Origin: Ascaphus truei
Taxonomy: Eukaryota; Chordata; Amphibia; Anura; Ascaphidae
NCBI GenBank assembly: GCA_036426205.1
Contig: CM071579.1
Coordinates: forward strand, 12,988,071 to 13,052,070
Length of the DNA stretch: 64,000 nucleotides
Direction of reading: 5' to 3'
Shown: positions 63,822 through 64,000 of the stretch, piece after piece
How positions within the stretch are numbered: the stretch's first letter is position 1
Layout of the letters: every line of letters begins with the position of its first letter
Translations under genes and position numbers: made by a program
Notes under the pieces: generated by a model
The model's input: only the letters and a program-made list of their open reading frames with translations
The model's database searches: none
What the model was told of the DNA's origin: nothing

Positions 63822-64000
63822 CAGCGCTCGCCGTCGGAAGGTGTCCGGACTCGTCTGCTACTCTTTGTTACCGCTGGGGTGGTTCGCCAGTAGGCGCATC
63901 ACCACCGATGGTACGCCAACCTCTTCCTCCGAGGATATCACGATCGGATCCTCCGCAAGGGAGTCACCGGGTTCTTCTGCGATACAACCAGTGGGTATTG

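Larger units (their letters stand above)
61463..64000 (-). mobile_element. LTR retrotransposon, 3' LTR and 3' coding tail, cut by window edge
   Basis: Minus strand: coding sequence enters from the right edge, then a polypurine CCAGGGGGAGGA (62816-62805), then an LTR from TGTAGCC (62804) to GTTACA (61463). The 5' LTR must lie beyond the window. The LTR style matches the solo LTR at 34642-35434. RT and integrase are not visible here. Confidence 0.6.

Overview
The window looks like vertebrate, most likely amphibian (frog-type), intergenic DNA packed with transposable elements. The taxon is inferred from the element mix: L1/Tx1-type LINE, Penelope-like elements with pseudo-LTRs, chromodomain Ty3/Gypsy, PIF/Harbinger, hAT, Tc1, a Helitron and an L2-tailed SINE. 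I found no convincing exon of a host gene; the coding sequence I recognise belongs to mobile elements.

Layout. 1-1,003: a Tc1/mariner element cut by the window edge. 1,609-14,010: a Penelope-like element (PLE) in tandem form on the minus strand, with two pseudo-LTRs that each carry a hammerhead-like motif. It is interrupted by a full-length, apparently intact L1/Tx1-type LINE (5,819-12,655) with a target duplication. 15,910-19,239: a Ty3/Gypsy chromovirus with both LTRs and a CTTGT duplication, most of pol deleted and a foreign solo LTR inserted in gag. 20,559-21,735: a second PLE whose GIY-YIG endonuclease fragment sits between 165-bp inverted arms. 22-38 kb: fold-back elements, minisatellites, a Helitron, a hAT family with CCGGGTACCCGG-rich ends, a palindromic PLE, solo LTRs, Harbinger MITEs and a V-SINE. 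38.8-40.5 kb: a decayed L2-type reverse transcriptase.

The most interesting part is a 14.3-kb PIF/Harbinger transposon (44,767-59,088; matching terminal inverted repeats, ATA on both sides). It carries a two-exon DDE transposase on the plus strand. On the minus strand it carries a split Myb/SANT-like protein, a coiled-coil/proline-repeat protein, and a compact reading frame with clear forkhead (winged-helix) similarity. Transposase and Myb genes point inward from opposite ends, each behind the same TATA-like motif, and both ends are loaded with ATCGGC/GCCGAT motifs. Transposase, Myb and forkhead frames each contain nonsense codons, so this copy is dead although recognisable.

Inside that transposon, 51,631-52,340 holds two tandem ~394-bp units, each with a type I hammerhead-like core; the second is well preserved. 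This looks like a retrozyme-type non-autonomous retroelement. A further PLE remnant with a hammerhead-like core lies at 55,517-56,256. The right edge (61,463-64,000) holds the 3' LTR and coding tail of another LTR retrotransposon.
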